Part shown: one piece after another, positions 35,564-43,622 of the stretch
How positions within the stretch are numbered: position 1 is the stretch's first letter
Layout: each line of letters opens with the position of its first letter
DNA from: Methanosarcinales archaeon
Lineage (GTDB): Archaea > Halobacteriota > Methanosarcinia > Methanosarcinales > Methanoperedenaceae
Reading direction: 5' to 3'
Assembly: GCA_905339155.1 (NCBI GenBank)
Contig: CAJPFJ010000010.1
Coordinates: 62,001 to 126,000 of the forward strand
Length of the DNA stretch: 64,000 bases
Translations under genes and position numbers: made by a program
Notes under the pieces: generated by a model
Database searches by the model: none
Seen by the model: only the letters and a program-made list of their open reading frames with translations
Told to the model about the DNA's origin: nothing

Positions 35564-35596
35564 TTGTCTATGTGGGAATTACATCGAGACAACCTG
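35564..35596 (-). repeat. right terminal inverted repeat of the insertion element
   Basis: On the minus strand it starts CAGGTTGTCTCGATGTAATT and ends CACATAGACAA, matching the left end at 29 of 33 positions. CTTA follows outside at 35597-35600. Confidence 0.8.
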
Positions 35597-35973
35597 CTTA
35601 GCGTTAATGTCCACCGACTTCACGGGGTAAATTCATAGCATGAATGATAAAACATGGGCACTCCTGGAAATACAAATGTTGCTTTTGAGTCGTACCTTTA
35701 TTATTTAATTAATTTTTTTCAATTTGCGTAAATAGTTTATAAATTGCTATGCTAGAATTATATTTAATAGCTAAAAAATCCTGTTTGAATTATAGTATAT
35801 AGTGATTAGTTTTTTAAGTTTGTAGAATAAAGAACTAATGTTCATAAAATAGGAAGGAAGACGAGAAGCAAATCAGAGAGGGTGGTGAGGAGAGTGTAAT
35901 AACAAAGTTAAGAGGTGGGAGAGGGAAATTGGTAAGGGAAAAATAAAAAAAAACGACAGAAAAGAGACGAGAA
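35597..35973. other. 377-base AT-rich spacer between the insertion element and the amidohydrolase gene
   Basis: No gene seen; an open frame on the minus strand near 35835-36269 is an antisense shadow of the amidohydrolase start. The spacer contains the AT-rich upstream motif at 35789-35812 and a purine-rich run at 35850-35960 just before the gene. Confidence 0.5.
35789..35812 (+). promoter_or_regulatory. recurrent AT-rich upstream motif, copy C (before the amidohydrolase)
   Basis: ATTATAGTATATAGTGATTA then GTTT, oriented toward the amidohydrolase ATG 162 bases away. With copy A it also shares the preceding TAGCTA about 23 bases upstream and the TTTTTTAAG-like sequence after it, so similarity extends over roughly 45 bases. 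Confidence 0.45.
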
Positions 35974-36696
35974 ATGATAATAGATGCACATAACCATGCA
36001 GGCGGTCCGGACAGGGGCGATGGAAAGAGGCAATCTGCGGAGGAAATAGTGGCTGAAATGGACAGGCTCGGCATAGATAGGGCAGTGATATTTCCGTTCA
36101 GCGAGAGAACTCCCGGTACATCGTTCTCTTTTGCGAACAACAGTACTGCAGAGGCTATCAATAAATATCCAGACAGGCTGATAGGATTTGCAAGGCTTGA
36201 CCCCAACTTTGGAAAAAAAGCAGTCGAAGAGCTAAGACGTGATGTTGGTATTGGGCTTGTTGGACTCAAGCTTCATCCTTCAAGCCAGAAGTTCTCACTC
36301 AGAAGCGAGTACCTGAAAGAAATACTCAAAGAAGCTTCTGTGCTTGATATTCCAATTATCTTTGACTCCGGTAAAAAGGAATCGCCGCCAGAACAGTTTG
36401 GAGAGCTGGCAGAATTATTCCCTGATGCAAAGATAATTCTGGCACACATGTTAGGAGATTTTCTCCCGGTAGCTTTACATCACCAAAATATCTATCTTCA
36501 GACAACCGGCATGCCACGAAAAGAGATTATCCAGGAAGCGGTTGAGGATCTCGATGCTGAAAGAATAATCATGGGATCAGACTCCCCATATATCAGTATG
36601 GAATCGGAACTTACAAAAATAAAATCGCTAAATATATCTGAAATGGAAAAAAAACTTATTATGGGGGAGAATATGAGACGCATAATGCAGTTGTGA
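35974..36696 (+). CDS. amidohydrolase-superfamily metal-dependent hydrolase
   Basis: A 240-residue TIM-barrel hydrolase of the amidohydrolase_2/TatD-like type. Metal-binding motifs are visible: DAHNHAGG at residues 4-11 (HxH), KLHPSSQKF near 105, HMLGDF near 150 and GSDSPY near 206 (the final aspartate). The middle (YPDRLIGFARLDPNFGKKA) is typical of the family. The substrate is unknown. It stands alone; the small membrane protein gene after it is on the other strand. Confidence 0.82.
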   Translation: MIIDAHNHAGGPDRGDGKRQSAEEIVAEMDRLGIDRAVIFPFSERTPGTSFSFANNSTAEAINKYPDRLIGFARLDPNFGKKAVEELRRDVGIGLVGLKLHPSSQKFSLRSEYLKEILKEASVLDIPIIFDSGKKESPPEQFGELAELFPDAKIILAHMLGDFLPVALHHQNIYLQTTGMPRKEIIQEAVEDLDAERIIMGSDSPYISMESELTKIKSLNISEMEKKLIMGENMRRIMQL

Positions 36697-36749
36697 GTTT
36701 TGAAATATTGAGCAGATACTGAAAAATAAAGAGGAAGTCAAGACAAAAC

Positions 36750-37151
36750 TCAGCTTTTTGTTGCTATCTTTGGCGGTATGATCGAACGCGCCACATTATA
36801 AACAAAGATGTAAATAGCCAGAAGCGATATCGAACCAAATACCTCGGTCCCGAGCAGATAGCTGTTACTTGCATACCTGTAGGGCATGGTGAAAGCAAGG
36901 CCAATGAGCCCTATGTTCTGAAGCCAGAATTGTATCTCAGCGAGGCGGAGGCTGTACAGGTCAGTGCCTGCGAATACCGGTAGAAGATGGTATCCCACAC
37001 CAAATATCATCATTGAAACGAAGCCTATGAGGAGCACATGAGCGTGGGCGGGTGTAAGTGGTGATGAGTTTAAAACCATTGCGAATCCCATGGTGCTGCC
37101 TATGAGCAAATAAACCAGGCTTGCCCAGGCAAACTTAAGCGGTATTTCCAT
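36750..37151 (-). CDS. small haem-copper-oxidase subunit I-like membrane protein
   Basis: A 133-residue protein with four hydrophobic helices (about 8-28, 40-60, 74-94, 103-124). The segment SPLTPAHAHVLLIGFVSMMI plus GVGYHLLPVF resembles part of subunit I of cbb3 oxidases and NO reductases, with histidines at the N-terminal side of a helix. It is far too short to be an oxidase. Such short homologs are often found near denitrification or NO-response genes; here it lies next to DUF1858 and close to hemerythrin. Possible heme binding or NO-related role is inference. Confidence 0.6.
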   Translation of the reverse strand: MEIPLKFAWASLVYLLIGSTMGFAMVLNSSPLTPAHAHVLLIGFVSMMIFGVGYHLLPVFAGTDLYSLRLAEIQFWLQNIGLIGLAFTMPYRYASNSYLLGTEVFGSISLLAIYIFVYNVARSIIPPKIATKS

Positions 37152-37178
37152 GTTTTCCCTTCGCTGAAAATTTTATAT

Positions 37179-37382
37179 TTATACCGTCTCTGCTGCCTTA
37201 TTCAATTCGTCAAGCAATTGATTAATATCCACCCTGTGCATCCTGCAGAAAAATTCCAGATTTTCGGATGGCAATTGTCCCACATATTTTGGCATTCCGT
37301 GTTTGATAAATACATCCCTGGTGGCTGGATATTTTGTTATTACATCGTTTAATTTGTTATCTTTGGTTATTTTGTCTACCAT
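37179..37382 (-). CDS. DUF1858-domain protein
   Basis: A 67-residue protein consisting of one DUF1858 (ScdA/Ric N-terminal-like) domain: LNDVITKYPATRDVFIKHGM, then ENLEFFCRMHRVDINQLLDE. The usual C-G pair near the middle reads KYVGQ here, and a single Cys remains (FFCRMH). In bacteria this domain occurs with hemerythrin-like repair proteins for iron centres damaged by NO; a hemerythrin gene lies 356 bases away, divergently. It is probably co-transcribed with the small oxidase-like gene. Confidence 0.75.
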   Translation of the reverse strand: MVDKITKDNKLNDVITKYPATRDVFIKHGMPKYVGQLPSENLEFFCRMHRVDINQLLDELNKAAETV

Positions 37383-37452
37383 AAATTCCTCACATCCATA
37401 TTAATTATCTTTTGTCTTAAAACTATTTATTTTTTTGTTTGTTCGTGTTATT

Positions 37453-37596
37453 CTATTTGTTCTCAGTTTCGCGCGCTTTGCTCTGTTTCTCTTTTTCCTC
37501 CCATATATTTTCTAACTTATTCCTGGTTTCCTGAAATAATTCTTTTATATTATCTTTACTGCACAGTTCAATTTTTTCCCCGCAATAGTGAACATC
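37453..37596 (-). pseudogene. possible decayed small metal-binding (TRASH-like) ORF
   Basis: The minus strand reads open for 47 codons as DVHYCGEKIELCSKDNIKEL then FQETRNKLENIWEEKEK and a TAG stop at 37453-37455. It is preceded at once by a TAA and has no start codon. The C-G-E-K..C pattern and helical, charged tail look like a real protein end, perhaps a TRASH/YHS-type metal site, but the N-terminal part is gone. The rest of the 355-base spacer (37383-37737) holds only the hemerythrin promoter region. Confidence 0.3.
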
Positions 37597-37702
37597 TTAA
37601 ACATAATGGATATGCATATGAATAAAATCGTTTACAAGATTCTTATTTCTTTACAGCTATCTCCTGTGCAAAAATCTCAGATTTTACTGGAATAATCACA
37701 AC

Positions 37703-37720
37703 AAATATATATGGTAAATC
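37703..37720 (+). promoter_or_regulatory. putative promoter for the hemerythrin gene
   Basis: AAATATATATGG is a good archaeal TATA-like box about 25-35 bases before the ATG at 37738, which would give a leaderless or very short leader transcript. The 17-base phrase ATATATATGGTAAATCA here also occurs at 32868-32884. Confidence 0.4.
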
Positions 37721-37737
37721 AGTAATAGGGTTTGATT

Positions 37738-38268
37738 ATGTTGCCCATAGACCCATTGATGATTGAACATCGTCTCATAGAAAGAATGATCAACCAGGTT
37801 CGTAATGAAATAGAACAAATAGAACTTGAAAAAAAGATCGATATAGTATTCATTGATGCTGCCATCGATTTTATCAAGATATATGCAGATATGACACATC
37901 ATGGTAAAGAGGAGAACATCCTTTTTCGAGATCTTTCCAAAAAGCAGATATCAAAGCAACACCAGAAAATTATGAATGAGCTGATTGATGAGCATAAATA
38001 TGGGAGAAAACTAACTCAAGAATTAGTGAGGGCAAAAGAGAAGGATATTCAAGGTCAAGGAGAAGATTTTCATAGAGTGCTCGGGCTTTTAAATCAATTG
38101 GTTGAATTTTATCCGGAACACATTAGAAAGGAGGATAAGCATTTTTTTATCCCATGCATGGATTATTTTAGCCAAAAAGAGAAGGAAGACGTGCTTCAAG
38201 AGTGTTGGGAGTTTGATAGAAAAATGATTCATGAAAAATACAAATCAATTGTAGAACACTGGAGTTAA
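37738..38268 (+). CDS. hemerythrin-like domain protein
   Basis: A 176-residue four-helix protein with the di-iron ligand pattern of hemerythrin-like domains: H in MIEHRLIERM, THHGKEENILF (H-x3-E) near residue 60, NELIDEHKYGRK near residue 83, and YPEHIRKEDKHFF (H-x4-D) near residue 126. It could bind O2 or NO, or protect or repair Fe-S proteins. The TTG at 37732 is rejected for ATG 37738. Neighbouring DUF1858 and oxidase-like genes point to nitrosative stress rather than oxygen transport. Confidence 0.82.
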   Translation: MLPIDPLMIEHRLIERMINQVRNEIEQIELEKKIDIVFIDAAIDFIKIYADMTHHGKEENILFRDLSKKQISKQHQKIMNELIDEHKYGRKLTQELVRAKEKDIQGQGEDFHRVLGLLNQLVEFYPEHIRKEDKHFFIPCMDYFSQKEKEDVLQECWEFDRKMIHEKYKSIVEHWS

Positions 38269-38300
38269 AACTGTCCGATCTAAAAGGATTATAAATGCTT

Positions 38301-38380
38301 GAGCAGTAACGATGAAAGTTTCATACGGTTCTTAACGAAGGCGAGTAATCACCCTCTCTTATTCGATTATGAGGGGCGCA
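38301..38380 (+). mobile_element. group II intron 3' end remnant (domain V-like)
   Basis: GAGCAGTAACGATGAAAG followed by TTTCATACGGTTCT (38301-38332) has the form of group II intron domain V: a GAGC-type start with the AGC triad, a GAAA tetraloop, and a closing ACGGTTC strand. One stem pair is mismatched (A opposite G). A second stem (CCCTC near 38352, GAGGG near 38371) follows, in the place of domain VI. No reverse transcriptase or upstream intron domains are present, so this is a fragment. The remainder of the 344-base spacer to 38612 contains no gene. Confidence 0.5.
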
Positions 38381-38612
38381 CTCTAGCAATCACCAAATGC
38401 CGTATATGATAATACAGACTGAGGTTGGGAGTTCCATATCTTCAACCGAGGCCAGACTGGAATGAATACAAAACCTTAATAATGAAAGAAGGTTAGAAGA
38501 CCGGGTTATTGAATTTTTTTAATCGCCGGATTTTGAATTATATTGAGTCGATAGCAAGGATTTAAGGTCACCATATTGAACACCACAAATACTAATATGA
38601 TTTTTCAGATAC

Positions 38613-39584
38613 TCATTCATCTTTTTCCATTACGACCACCGACCCATCCCGCATTCGCACAAGTCTCTCTTTCTTTATCCCATATTTTCGATAGCTCATT
38701 GCCTCAACATGGCCCAAACCGAGATTTTTCATTATCAGGTTCGCATCTTCCTGCAATATAACAAGCTCTTCGATCGGTGGTGCGGTTTTGATTTTCTTTT
38801 TTGCAAAAATTACCCCGTCTTTCAGATTTGCGCCCACGAACCCTTTTGAATCGTTTAAAATCAGCGTGCCATTTTTCATGTATGCGCCAGCGAATTCATC
38901 TGTCATGCCTTCTACAATAACCACACCACCATCAAGATGCGCACCAGTGTTCATGCCTGCATCTCCCAAGACATGAACCGTGCCTTTCTGCATCAACAGC
39001 CCTGTGCCGTTGTAGGCATTTCCCTTTAGTATGACAAGAGCCTCACAATTACATCGTGCGGCCACTGTCCCGCGAAGCATTCCATCATCCAGCACAAGAT
39101 GCCTTTTTCGCTCATCATAATCATTCCAGACAAGAACATCTTTTCCCAGCCCTTTACAGAGTATCTCGGTTATTGATCGGAACTTTCGATAACCTGGCTC
39201 ATCTGACACAACCTCTACTACATTTCCGAGAGGTTCTTCTATAAGCCCTTTAACATTAACATATATCACTCCTGAAACCATACCCATACCCATTTCAGAA
39301 GAAACATTTCCATCGATGTATATCTTTCCTGCTTTTTCAGGCGCTCCGCTTCCCCCGAAATGCACGAGGTCAGCGCCCAGGCTGTAAGCAAGCCTCTTCC
39401 CAACGCTGCCAGTAATACGCACATCTTTGCCTTTTCTTAATTCATTCACCAGCTCTTTGTATGTAAAACTCGTGTTTTCTTGAGAAGGAATGATACCGGT
39501 GGGACGGATCATATTACTCTGCCATGTGAAATTATACGTGTAATCGCAGAGATTATCAACTGGTTCTTTCAGTTTCAGTTCCAT
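38613..39584 (-). CDS. GXGXG-repeat (glutamate synthase domain 3 / FwdC-like) protein
   Basis: A 323-residue protein built on a right-handed beta-helix with glycine-spaced repeats (DAGMNTGAHLDGGVVIVEGM, DEFAGAYMKNGTLILND, GFVGANLKDGVIF). This is the domain seen in the glutamate synthase C-terminal domain and formylmethanofuran dehydrogenase subunit C, where it has a structural role. The first 60 residues are less regular. It follows the second sulfite-reductase-like gene by three bases and ends the long minus-strand transcript. No glutamate synthase partner is nearby, so a scaffold role is more likely. Confidence 0.75.
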   Translation of the reverse strand: MELKLKEPVDNLCDYTYNFTWQSNMIRPTGIIPSQENTSFTYKELVNELRKGKDVRITGSVGKRLAYSLGADLVHFGGSGAPEKAGKIYIDGNVSSEMGMGMVSGVIYVNVKGLIEEPLGNVVEVVSDEPGYRKFRSITEILCKGLGKDVLVWNDYDERKRHLVLDDGMLRGTVAARCNCEALVILKGNAYNGTGLLMQKGTVHVLGDAGMNTGAHLDGGVVIVEGMTDEFAGAYMKNGTLILNDSKGFVGANLKDGVIFAKKKIKTAPPIEELVILQEDANLIMKNLGLGHVEAMSYRKYGIKKERLVRMRDGSVVVMEKDE

Positions 39585-39587
39585 AAA

Positions 39588-40565
39588 TCAAATATCTCCA
39601 TACCTGGGGAATGCTTCCGCAGCTCCGGGCCAGAATATAGTTTTCCATTTCGGCTGTTCAATATCCTTCTGCGTAAGAAGATACTCTCCAAAAATATCTT
39701 TCATATGTTTTCTGTAATCGTCGATTCCTATCCTATCAATGGTGAAACCGATGCGTTCCCCTGGCTTGCCTCTGGATTTATACCAGTCAAGGGTTCCATC
39801 TATCACATCAAAGACCTTTTCATCGGGAACGAATTCAGCAACTGGATACGCCGCATGTGGGTTCTTTCCGTGTTTTCCTCCCACATATACGGCATGCCCC
39901 ACATTTTTTGCAACAAGAGCACTGGATGGACATACGTTGATGCAGTCCCCACAGGATACGCACATTTCCCATATTCTTTTTGGAAGTTCATTTACCATTT
40001 CAAGCGCGCCTGAATGGCAGGAGTGGATACACAGACCGCAGCCCGTGCACAGACTTTCTACCAGTTCAGGCTTTACCATGCCCTGAAAACCCAGATCCAT
40101 TTCACGGGTACGCATGCAGTCGATGACGCAGCCAGTAAATGCCATCTTGAACTTGTGATGCGTCCTTGTACCAAAATATCGTCTGTCAACTTCCGTAGCG
40201 AATTTTTGAGTATCTGTCCATCCTCTCGGATTGTACTCACAACCGCCGCACGCAGTCGGAACACGGACCCTGCTCCCGCATGTGGCTATGGGTGAATGCC
40301 AGAGACTTCCAAGCTCTTCGACCACTCTGGTCAAGTCCTTCATGTTGATATACAGTATTTCAGGGGACATACGTGCCGATAGATGTACCGTTCCATCACC
40401 ATATTTTTCAGCAACATCAGCCAGTTTCCTCAGCTTGGCCGCTGTCAAGCGCCCACCTGGAGCCCTGCATCTCACTGCGACCAAGTCTTTCTGTCGCTGC
40501 GGGATGAATCCCCCACTTTTAAGTTCCTCTGCGGTTATGAGTCTTGGTTTTTTATCTTGTGTCAT
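39588..40565 (-). CDS. sulfite/nitrite reductase-like siroheme protein with ferredoxin domain (copy 2)
   Basis: A 325-residue paralog of the protein at 14912-15907 with the same order of parts: half-domain (LVAVRCRAPGGRLTAAKL, GTVHLSARMSPEI), siroheme-cluster region (SRVRVPTACGGCEYNPRG, then FTGCVIDCMRTREMD) and two 4Fe-4S sites (CTGCGLCIHSCHSG and CVSCGDCINVCPSS). Key cysteines are kept. It lacks the longer N-terminal extension of copy 1. Its place downstream of narGHJI suggests nitrite as well as sulfite as a possible substrate. The next gene upstream ends 13 bases away. Confidence 0.8.
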   Translation of the reverse strand: MTQDKKPRLITAEELKSGGFIPQRQKDLVAVRCRAPGGRLTAAKLRKLADVAEKYGDGTVHLSARMSPEILYINMKDLTRVVEELGSLWHSPIATCGSRVRVPTACGGCEYNPRGWTDTQKFATEVDRRYFGTRTHHKFKMAFTGCVIDCMRTREMDLGFQGMVKPELVESLCTGCGLCIHSCHSGALEMVNELPKRIWEMCVSCGDCINVCPSSALVAKNVGHAVYVGGKHGKNPHAAYPVAEFVPDEKVFDVIDGTLDWYKSRGKPGERIGFTIDRIGIDDYRKHMKDIFGEYLLTQKDIEQPKWKTIFWPGAAEAFPRYGDI

Positions 40566-40578
40566 ATATGCTGAGTAT

Positions 40579-40965
40579 TCAGAGTTGAGTGCTTACTTCC
40601 TTCACCTTTATAACAAGCGCTCCTCTTGCCCACGGAAATTTTTCCTTTGCCATCTCGGCGAATTTTCCTGAGGTCTGGAGTTCACCTTTTCCAGAGATGC
40701 AGCATCCCTGTCCAGGACCGTAGTTTCCCTGAACTTGTTTTGAAGCGATCAGCAGTTCCACACGATTGTTCTTTTTGAGATTTTCCTCGGTTATATTATA
40801 ATGCCCGGCAGGAATAATGACAACTTCCTCGCCCTTGACACTCATATCTCTTACATAATCTCCCCACGTCGCTACAACATGGGGGCCATTATCGCTACAG
40901 GTTACTATTGCTACCCATTCTGTTTTATCCATAACTTCTTTACATTTTCCTTCGATCTTTGCCAT
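40579..40965 (-). CDS. pyridoxamine 5'-phosphate oxidase-like flavin-binding protein
   Basis: A 128-residue split-barrel protein. The family pattern is visible as TEWVAIVTCSDNGPHVVATW, VVIIPAGHYNITEENLKKN, VELLIASKQVQG and the closing ARGALVIKVKEV. These proteins bind FMN, F420 or heme and usually act as small oxidoreductases; the cofactor is not clear here. It lies between the nar genes and the second sulfite-reductase-like gene on the same strand and may serve that transcript. Confidence 0.75.
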   Translation of the reverse strand: MAKIEGKCKEVMDKTEWVAIVTCSDNGPHVVATWGDYVRDMSVKGEEVVIIPAGHYNITEENLKKNNRVELLIASKQVQGNYGPGQGCCISGKGELQTSGKFAEMAKEKFPWARGALVIKVKEVSTQL

Positions 40966-40991
40966 ATTGCTCTTCTCCTTAAATCATTGAT

Positions 40992-41309
40992 TTATAACAT
41001 CTCTACAACGATTTTGACCTTCTCATCCCAGGCAATCCACGGTATCAGTTGCCTTAGAACTGCCGCTGCATCGTAACGTTCCGGCATTTTAAGTTTTCTT
41101 CTTTTTCCGCATGCAACCTCAAACATATTGCTTTGAATTTGCTTTAAGTTTAAGTGCTCGGATTGATCTGAAATCGTTTTTCCACAAGCACATTCAAGTG
41201 GTTTTCCATCGAGTTCCCATTTTTTTAAAAGTTTCTCCTGCAACTCTTTTCTTATTACAGGCGGTTCTTTTACTTTCAATTTTTCAATCAACTCTTGTTT
41301 TGTTATCAT
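40992..41309 (-). CDS. uncharacterised protein in the nar-sir transcript
   Basis: A protein of about 105 residues with no recognised family. A middle segment LECACGKTISDQSEHLNLKQ and a later FEVACGKRRKLK repeat an ACGK motif, so two of its cysteines lie in matching settings and might bind metal. The C-terminal RYDAAAVLRQLIPWIAWDEK is helical. GGAAG favours the ATG at 41309 over that at 41324. It follows the TDT transporter gene closely. Confidence 0.55.
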   Translation of the reverse strand: MITKQELIEKLKVKEPPVIRKELQEKLLKKWELDGKPLECACGKTISDQSEHLNLKQIQSNMFEVACGKRRKLKMPERYDAAAVLRQLIPWIAWDEKVKIVVEML

Positions 41310-41330
41310 TTTTCTTCCGTTCATCCCGCT

Positions 41331-42395
41331 TTAAAAGCCAGTGATCTTTTTGGTTATGACTAACCGGTTCACAATGCTACGAACCATTCCGATAAAGGTG
41401 ATAACCCAGGCAACCAGAGCAGCATAAATGAAATAGCGAGAAATTAAATAAAACGGAGCCAATCCTGTAGCTTGTGCAAATACGAGAGTGCTGGTGGTGT
41501 ACATACCAAATGGGAAAACAATGCTCCAGTATTGTGGATCATATCCCAGTGGAAATCGTTTATAGACATGGCGCCATGCGCCCAGAATTAAGAGCAGAGG
41601 TATCCACCATGTGGCAGTTGCCCAGAAGAACAGGGTAAATCCTTTAAGAAATGGAAGAATTTCTTGAAGAAAAGCCCAGTGGTTGGTGTTCTGGATGAGT
41701 CTGGCTCCTGCAAGCGTTGTAATCGCCGCAGCTCCCATGTTGACCCAGTAGAGAGCAGTAAAGGATTTAGGAAGAGGGCGGAAGAATATGAGTCGGTAGA
41801 AGATCAGAGAGATGATCAGTAGGTACAACATGGCGCCAAACAGATACATGAAAAGTGTGAAAAAAAGAATGGTCTCCTGCCCGGCCGGAAAACTGGAGAC
41901 AACCAGCGTGCCAAGGACCGAGATTGATTGGATCGCAACAACAGAGATTAGCCAACCTCCATGGATTCCTGTTTCCAGATCCGGTTTTGGTTCATGTACT
42001 ACCATGGCCGTGAAGAATGTATATACATGGATGAACCACAAGAGAATTCCTGTAAACCAGAGATATATTGCAGTGGCGTAATCTCCAGAAATGATCACAT
42101 ACTGACTTCCGAGCACGCACGTCCCTGCAACCACTGTAAAAAACCCCGGCCCACGAACATGATCTATTAAATCATCAATAAAGTCAGGAAAGTACCTGAG
42201 CAGTCGGATCAAAGTGAGAAGCCACAAAATCACATACGCTGCTTTGTTTATTAAAAACAGCGGCCAAGCTAAATAGGCCATTCCAAGCATAAATGAGGCG
42301 ATAGAAACAATGCCTGTTGCCATGACCAGTGCAAAATAACCAGGGTAAAGCTCGCGCACTCCAGTTAGCATGTTTTCTTTCAATTTTGATGTCAA
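41331..42395 (-). CDS. TDT-family (TehA/SLAC1-like) anion transporter
   Basis: A 354-residue membrane protein with about ten helices. The family start LYPGYFALVMATGIVSIAS and later FFWATATWWIPLLLILGAWR are typical of tellurite-resistance/C4-dicarboxylate/SLAC1-type channels. Related plant channels conduct nitrate and chloride. It lies 20 bases behind narI, the place where nitrate/nitrite transporters such as NarK often sit; a role in nitrate or nitrite passage is plausible but not shown by the sequence. Confidence 0.82.
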   Translation of the reverse strand: MTSKLKENMLTGVRELYPGYFALVMATGIVSIASFMLGMAYLAWPLFLINKAAYVILWLLTLIRLLRYFPDFIDDLIDHVRGPGFFTVVAGTCVLGSQYVIISGDYATAIYLWFTGILLWFIHVYTFFTAMVVHEPKPDLETGIHGGWLISVVAIQSISVLGTLVVSSFPAGQETILFFTLFMYLFGAMLYLLIISLIFYRLIFFRPLPKSFTALYWVNMGAAAITTLAGARLIQNTNHWAFLQEILPFLKGFTLFFWATATWWIPLLLILGAWRHVYKRFPLGYDPQYWSIVFPFGMYTTSTLVFAQATGLAPFYLISRYFIYAALVAWVITFIGMVRSIVNRLVITKKITGF

Positions 42396-42414
42396 GACTC
42401 TTCTCCCGTTTGGC

Positions 42415-43092
42415 CTATTTCGACCTCTTGCTTTGTCGTGATCGATTCCAGATTACAACCTGGTAGGGTCGCCATAGATAAGAGAACGGAAATGTCACCA
42501 GGTGCATCAGCCGGGTAAAAGGAAAGAGCGCAATTATAACGAATCCACCTATGATATGAAGCTTGACCAGCCACGGCAGTGTGACAATGTATTGAATCTG
42601 CGGGTCGAATGAAAGCAAGGAGACAAGGTAAGGAACAGCGGTGTACAGGTACCACTGTGAGCCCCATCTATAGAACAGGGCAACCATGAAACCCATATCA
42701 ACCTGAACCAGAAGGGTAGCCACCAGAATCCAATCCATGACCGAGGTTACTCTGAATACGCGGGCGTTGTCAAGACGCCGTAGCAGGAGCAAACCCAGTC
42801 CTACAAGGGTGAATAAGGCCAGTGCAAGACCGCTGACTTCCAGCACATAGAGGTGATCAGGCACGATCATCCAGGCTGAAGGAAAAATCAATGCCAGCAG
42901 ATGGGCAAGCAGAATAGCCAGGATGCCATAATGCCATGGCACAGATCCCCAGAACAGGGTATTTTTTTCAAGGAACTGGGAAGAAAAACTTGAGTAAGAG
43001 ATTCGATCGTTGAAGTATCTGTATATCCCCACAGCAAAAGCTAAAATAATAGCCACATATGGAAATATCCCAAACAGCACAAAATCAAGCAT
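42415..43092 (-). CDS. narI: respiratory nitrate reductase gamma subunit NarI
   Basis: A 225-residue membrane subunit with five hydrophobic segments and the two heme b groups that take electrons from quinol to NarH. Matching segments are the opening VLFGIFPYVAIILAFAVGIY with RYFNDRISYSSFSSQFLE, the histidines in WHYGILAILLAHLLAL near residue 55, and PWLVKLHIIGGFVIIALFPF, FTRLMHLVTFPFSYLWRPYQ near the end. Length is as in bacteria. It ends the narCGHJI set. Confidence 0.9.
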   Translation of the reverse strand: MLDFVLFGIFPYVAIILAFAVGIYRYFNDRISYSSFSSQFLEKNTLFWGSVPWHYGILAILLAHLLALIFPSAWMIVPDHLYVLEVSGLALALFTLVGLGLLLLRRLDNARVFRVTSVMDWILVATLLVQVDMGFMVALFYRWGSQWYLYTAVPYLVSLLSFDPQIQYIVTLPWLVKLHIIGGFVIIALFPFTRLMHLVTFPFSYLWRPYQVVIWNRSRQSKRSK

Positions 43093-43094
43093 TG

Positions 43095-43619
43095 TTAAGC
43101 CTCCTTTTTATATTGCCTGAGCGCCGCCTCAAGAGCTTTAAGCGCAATAAAGTACTGGCTTTGTGACTCGTTTTCAGAACCTTTTCCTCCTGTCATTAGC
43201 GTGAGCGCAGGGAGCAAAGCTTCGCTTATAATCTCATCTCGCACATCTACTTTATCACACACGGCTATGAAGCGTAGCAGCACGGTCAGATGATCTGGCA
43301 GTTCGTTTTCTGCAGTGAAGCCACACGCATTATAACGCTCTTTTAGCCCGATCAAAAACATGCTGCGTTCATAGCTCTCCCCAAAAAGGTAGTGTCCAGC
43401 GTAAAGGCAAGATGTTGCGTTCAGGTCAAAAGTTGAGGAATATATCTCTTGCAGCCGATTCAGAGGCGTTCCTTCAACAAAGCCTCTGAATTCACCAAGC
43501 ATAGCCCCCGCCTCAGGGTTCGTTGTTATAGTCTCACTTTGACACTCCTGTACCACTTTGAGCAGGTTTGACTGCGGGTATTCCAGTATATCAGCGAAGA
43601 GACTGATGATCCGTTCCAT
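43095..43619 (-). CDS. narJ: nitrate reductase assembly chaperone NarJ
   Basis: A 174-residue cytoplasmic chaperone required for cofactor insertion into NarG. Family features are ILEYPQSNLLKVVQECQ at the start, YSSTFDLNATSCLYAGHYLF near residue 70 and the ENELPDHLTVLLRFIAVCDK motif near residue 105. It starts three bases after narH and ends two before narI, so the four subunits are made together. Confidence 0.88.
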   Translation of the reverse strand: MERIISLFADILEYPQSNLLKVVQECQSETITTNPEAGAMLGEFRGFVEGTPLNRLQEIYSSTFDLNATSCLYAGHYLFGESYERSMFLIGLKERYNACGFTAENELPDHLTVLLRFIAVCDKVDVRDEIISEALLPALTLMTGGKGSENESQSQYFIALKALEAALRQYKKEA

Positions 43620-43622
43620 AAT

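Larger units (their letters stand above)
33027..35596. mobile_element. 2.57 kb insertion element with 33-base terminal inverted repeats
   Basis: Both ends begin CAGGTTGTCTCGAT (left at 33027, right as its complement ending at 35596). The two 33-base ends agree at 29 of 33 positions. Each end is flanked by CTTA (33023-33026 and 35597-35600), a likely 4-base target duplication. The element carries one large transposase reading frame on the minus strand, now interrupted. The GTTGTCTC end sequence and transposase layout are reminiscent of Tn3-type elements, but the family is not certain. Confidence 0.8.
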
